DNA of 6,432 nt, taken from an uncultured Ruminococcus sp. Lineage in GTDB: Bacteria > Bacillota_A > Clostridia > Oscillospirales > Ruminococcaceae. How positions within the stretch are numbered: the first letter of the stretch is position 1; each line of letters opens with the position of its first letter. Made by a program: the position numbers and the translations under genes. The stretch covers positions 1 to 6,432 of the forward strand of contig CAMYYQ010000068.1 in NCBI GenBank assembly GCA_947303535.1, in the 5' to 3' direction. Below the pieces are notes generated by a model. That model was not told the origin of the DNA and did no database searches. It was given only the letters and a program-made list of their open reading frames with translations. Positions 5,279-6,432 of the stretch are shown here, piece by piece.

Positions 5279-5673
5279 ATTATCTTACACTATATGAAGC
5301 AGCTGATCTTCTCGCTGGTCTCCTCGGATTTGATGATGTGACAGCAGGCAGCATAGATACTGCTCTGACTCAGACTATCGGAGTGTATCAGCGCCAACCC
5401 TTTGTACCGAGAGAGTGCATCGGTGTAGAAAGCAGCTATGAAGTAACAAAGCTGCGTATTCTGATACACTGGACCAATAACCCCACGATGGCAGAGCAGA
5501 AAGCAGCTGAGACAGCGGAGCTGATAAGAGGGCTCAGAAATACGGAAACCTCAGATCATGTAATTATATTCACGGATATCAAAGCAGTCCGTGCAATAGG
5601 CAAAGATGAAAAAGGTATCTGCGAATATGTCGTATATACCGATATAACTTATTCAGAAAGGAATGATAACTAA
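5275..5673 (+). CDS. Phage minor capsid protein / tail terminator-like (Minor_capsid_3-like)
   Basis: A 132-residue protein starting MNYLTLYEAADLLAGLLGFD. The start ATG overlaps the preceding stop as ATGA, with GGAGGG just upstream (about 5261-5266). The N-terminal helix is followed by YQRQPFVPRECIGVESSYEVTK, then a strand RILIHWTNN (about 62-70), an amphipathic helix MAEQKAAETAELIRGL, and strands HVIIFTDIKAVRAIG and CEYVVYTDITYSE. This alpha/beta arrangement with LRILIHWTNNP matches what I know of the Minor_capsid_3 family and of tail terminators, which form a ring that caps the tail tube and joins it to the head. Position directly before the tail tube gene supports that role. Its TAA stop shares one base with the next ATG. 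Confidence 0.78.
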   Translation: MNYLTLYEAADLLAGLLGFDDVTAGSIDTALTQTIGVYQRQPFVPRECIGVESSYEVTKLRILIHWTNNPTMAEQKAAETAELIRGLRNTETSDHVIIFTDIKAVRAIGKDEKGICEYVVYTDITYSERNDN

Positions 5674-6137
5674 TGCCAGATAACAATGTAGCTCCTGTAA
5701 CAGGCGTTTATCCCTGTTACGAAAACCAGTTCAGTATTGATGTTACAGGCGGCAACGGCGCAACAGCAGCCAACAACAAGACCATTGCAGATATGGAGTC
5801 GTTTTCCGTATCTATCGACGGCAATGTGGAAGAGTGGAATCCTTATGATACAGAGGGTTGGACACGCCGTCTTGTAACAGGTAAGTCCATTACTATTTCC
5901 GTCAGCGGAAAGCGTAATGTAGGCGACGACGGCAACGATTATGTTGCAGGCATTGCTGTTGAGACAGGACAGGAGTGCAGTACAACTGTGACCTGGAATT
6001 TCCCTGACGGTGGAAAGCTCGTTATCCCATGCGTTGTAAACGTAACAGAGTGGGGAGCAGGCGATGCAAGAGCAGTCGCTCCTCTTTCATTTGACATCAT
6101 GAGCGACGGTAAGCCGACTTTTACACCAGCGACATGA
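5673..6137 (+). CDS. Major tail protein (tail tube protein)
   Basis: A 154-residue protein that would stack in hexameric rings to form the tail tube. The ribosome binding site AAAGGA lies at 5657-5662 and the start ATG overlaps the preceding TAA by one base. It starts MPDNNVAPVTGVYPCYENQF and has the typical tail tube texture: MESFSVSIDGNVEEWNPYDTEGW (from about 41), TRRLVTGKSITISVSGKRNVGD, a flexible GDDGNDYVAG loop, TTVTWNFPDGGKLVIPCVVNV, and a C-terminal APLSFDIMSDGKPTF. 'Loop then ITISVSGKRN' is the charged-loop and beta-sheet layout of siphophage tube proteins. No tail sheath gene is seen, which favours a non-contractile tail. It ends with tandem stops TGATAG, next to a short -1-frame ORF. 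Confidence 0.85.
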   Translation: MPDNNVAPVTGVYPCYENQFSIDVTGGNGATAANNKTIADMESFSVSIDGNVEEWNPYDTEGWTRRLVTGKSITISVSGKRNVGDDGNDYVAGIAVETGQECSTTVTWNFPDGGKLVIPCVVNVTEWGAGDARAVAPLSFDIMSDGKPTFTPAT

Positions 6138-6238
6138 TAGAAGCTGCTGCATCAGAGTCGCAGGAAGAACCAGGCAGCACAGATGATGACCCTGAGAACA
6201 TAAACGAAAATGAAACAGAAGATACGGCGTCCGAATGA
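6134..6238 (+). CDS. Short acidic ORF overlapping the tail tube stop; small gene or tail tube extension
   Basis: ATG at 6134 overlaps the tail tube stop as ATGA and opens a 34-codon frame beginning MIEAAASESQEEPGSTDDD and ending ETEDTASE. It is strongly acidic, has no hydrophobic core and is probably disordered. No Shine-Dalgarno sequence precedes it, so it would need translational coupling. Alternatively it is the end of a longer tail tube form: the -1 frame is open from 6113 and contains T TTT at 6119-6122, where a single tRNA-Phe could slip, adding 38 residues. That slip site is much weaker than the one in the capsid gene. It may also be untranslated. Confidence 0.4.
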   Translation: MIEAAASESQEEPGSTDDDPENINENETEDTASE

Positions 6239-6250
6239 TCGGACGCTGTT
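6224..6250 (+). terminator. Hairpin between tail tube and chaperone genes, possible weak terminator or attenuator
   Basis: Perfect 8-bp stem GCGTCCGA (6227-6234) / TCGGACGC (6239-6246) with loop ATGA, extendable by a G-U and two further pairs to an 11-bp stem (6224-6234 / 6239-6249). The stop codon of the short acidic ORF lies partly in the loop. The downstream sequence TCCCTTAT is only weakly T-rich, so partial termination or mRNA protection is more likely than a full stop. It would let the abundant tail tube be made in excess over later tail genes. Confidence 0.45.
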
Positions 6251-6271
6251 CCCTTATATGGAGGTAATCAT

Positions 6272-6432
6272 ATGGCTAAGATGTATACACTTGATAAGAA
6301 ATTACTTATCGGCTCACCTGAAATAAAGATCGGAGATACGGTATATCCTATCGACGACAGAAATAAGACTGTCAGGAAGGTGATGAAGCTTTCCGAACAG
6401 CTGTACAAGCGCACCATCCCTGGTCGCCAGCA
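6272..6432 (+). CDS. Tail assembly chaperone, N-terminal part (3' end outside window)
   Basis: 53 complete codons are visible, starting MAKMYTLDKKLLIGSPEIKI, followed by GDTVYPIDDRNKTVRKVMKL and SEQLYKRTIPGRQ before the window ends. GGAGG at 6260-6264 lies 7 nt before the ATG. In siphophages the gene after the tail tube encodes the first tail-assembly chaperone (lambda G-like), which with its frameshifted partner holds the tape measure protein during tube assembly. The 'YTLDKKLLIGSPEIKIGD-x-VYP' start resembles Firmicutes chaperones of this kind as I remember them. A frameshift site would be expected near its 3' end, beyond this window. Confidence 0.7.
   Translation, partial: MAKMYTLDKKLLIGSPEIKIGDTVYPIDDRNKTVRKVMKLSEQLYKRTIPGRQ

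Noticed and set aside
1..6432. tRNA genes, CRISPR arrays, insertion sequences, attachment sites
   Set aside because: I saw no cloverleaf, no spaced direct repeats, no transposase and no integrase or att-like repeat in the window.

Overview
The window is a piece of the late (structural) region of a tailed phage or prophage with a long, probably non-contractile tail (siphovirus type). Every gene I can support lies on the + strand. Order: minor capsid protein, scaffold, major capsid, head-tail connectors, minor capsid and tail-completion proteins, tail tube, first tail-assembly chaperone. This is the usual Firmicutes phage head-to-tail order. Strong AGGAGG-type ribosome binding sites, codon use and protein resemblance suggest a clostridial gut host (Ruminococcus/Oscillospiraceae type). 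The host assignment is inference.

Positions 1-1461 hold the 3' part of a minor capsid gene that enters from outside the window. Its capsid part has about 55% GC in a hand-counted 60-base block. From about position 1085 the sequence changes abruptly to AT-rich (30-38% GC in counted blocks). That segment encodes a separate C-terminal domain of about 125 residues, which looks like the toxin tip of a phage polymorphic toxin. A tiny overlapping gene (1448-1609) encodes a likely immunity partner. Inside the toxin-tip coding sequence, at 1106-1133, is a perfect consensus promoter (TTGACA, 16 bp, TGG-TATAAT). A terminator ends the unit at 1608-1636. I read this as a self-contained cassette that could express the immunity gene in a lysogen while the late genes are silent.

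Positions 1661-2023 encode a small protein that I recognise as a probable Acb2/Tad1-family nucleotide sponge, a class of phage anti-defence protein that acts against Thoeris and CBASS signalling. It is closed by a second terminator-like hairpin (2023-2067). The accessory block between minor capsid and scaffold (about 1085-2067) therefore joins a candidate toxin tip, an immunity protein and an anti-defence protein.

Positions 2091-3949 hold the scaffold and the major capsid gene. The 3' end of the capsid gene has a textbook -1 programmed frameshift signal: slippery heptamer A AAC CCC, stop codon TGA, 6-nt spacer, perfect 11-bp stem, and a possible second stem that would make an H-type pseudoknot. 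The -1 frame stays open for 132 more codons, contains no ATG and has no ribosome binding site. The region 3551-3949 is therefore best read not as a separate gene but as an optional beta-rich (probably Ig-like) extension of the capsid protein, giving 299-aa and 431-aa forms.

Positions 3962-5673 are tightly packed, often overlapping connector, closure and minor capsid genes. Positions 5673-6137 encode the tail tube protein, followed in the -1 frame by a short acidic ORF and a hairpin. The tail-assembly chaperone gene starts at 6272 and runs off the right end.
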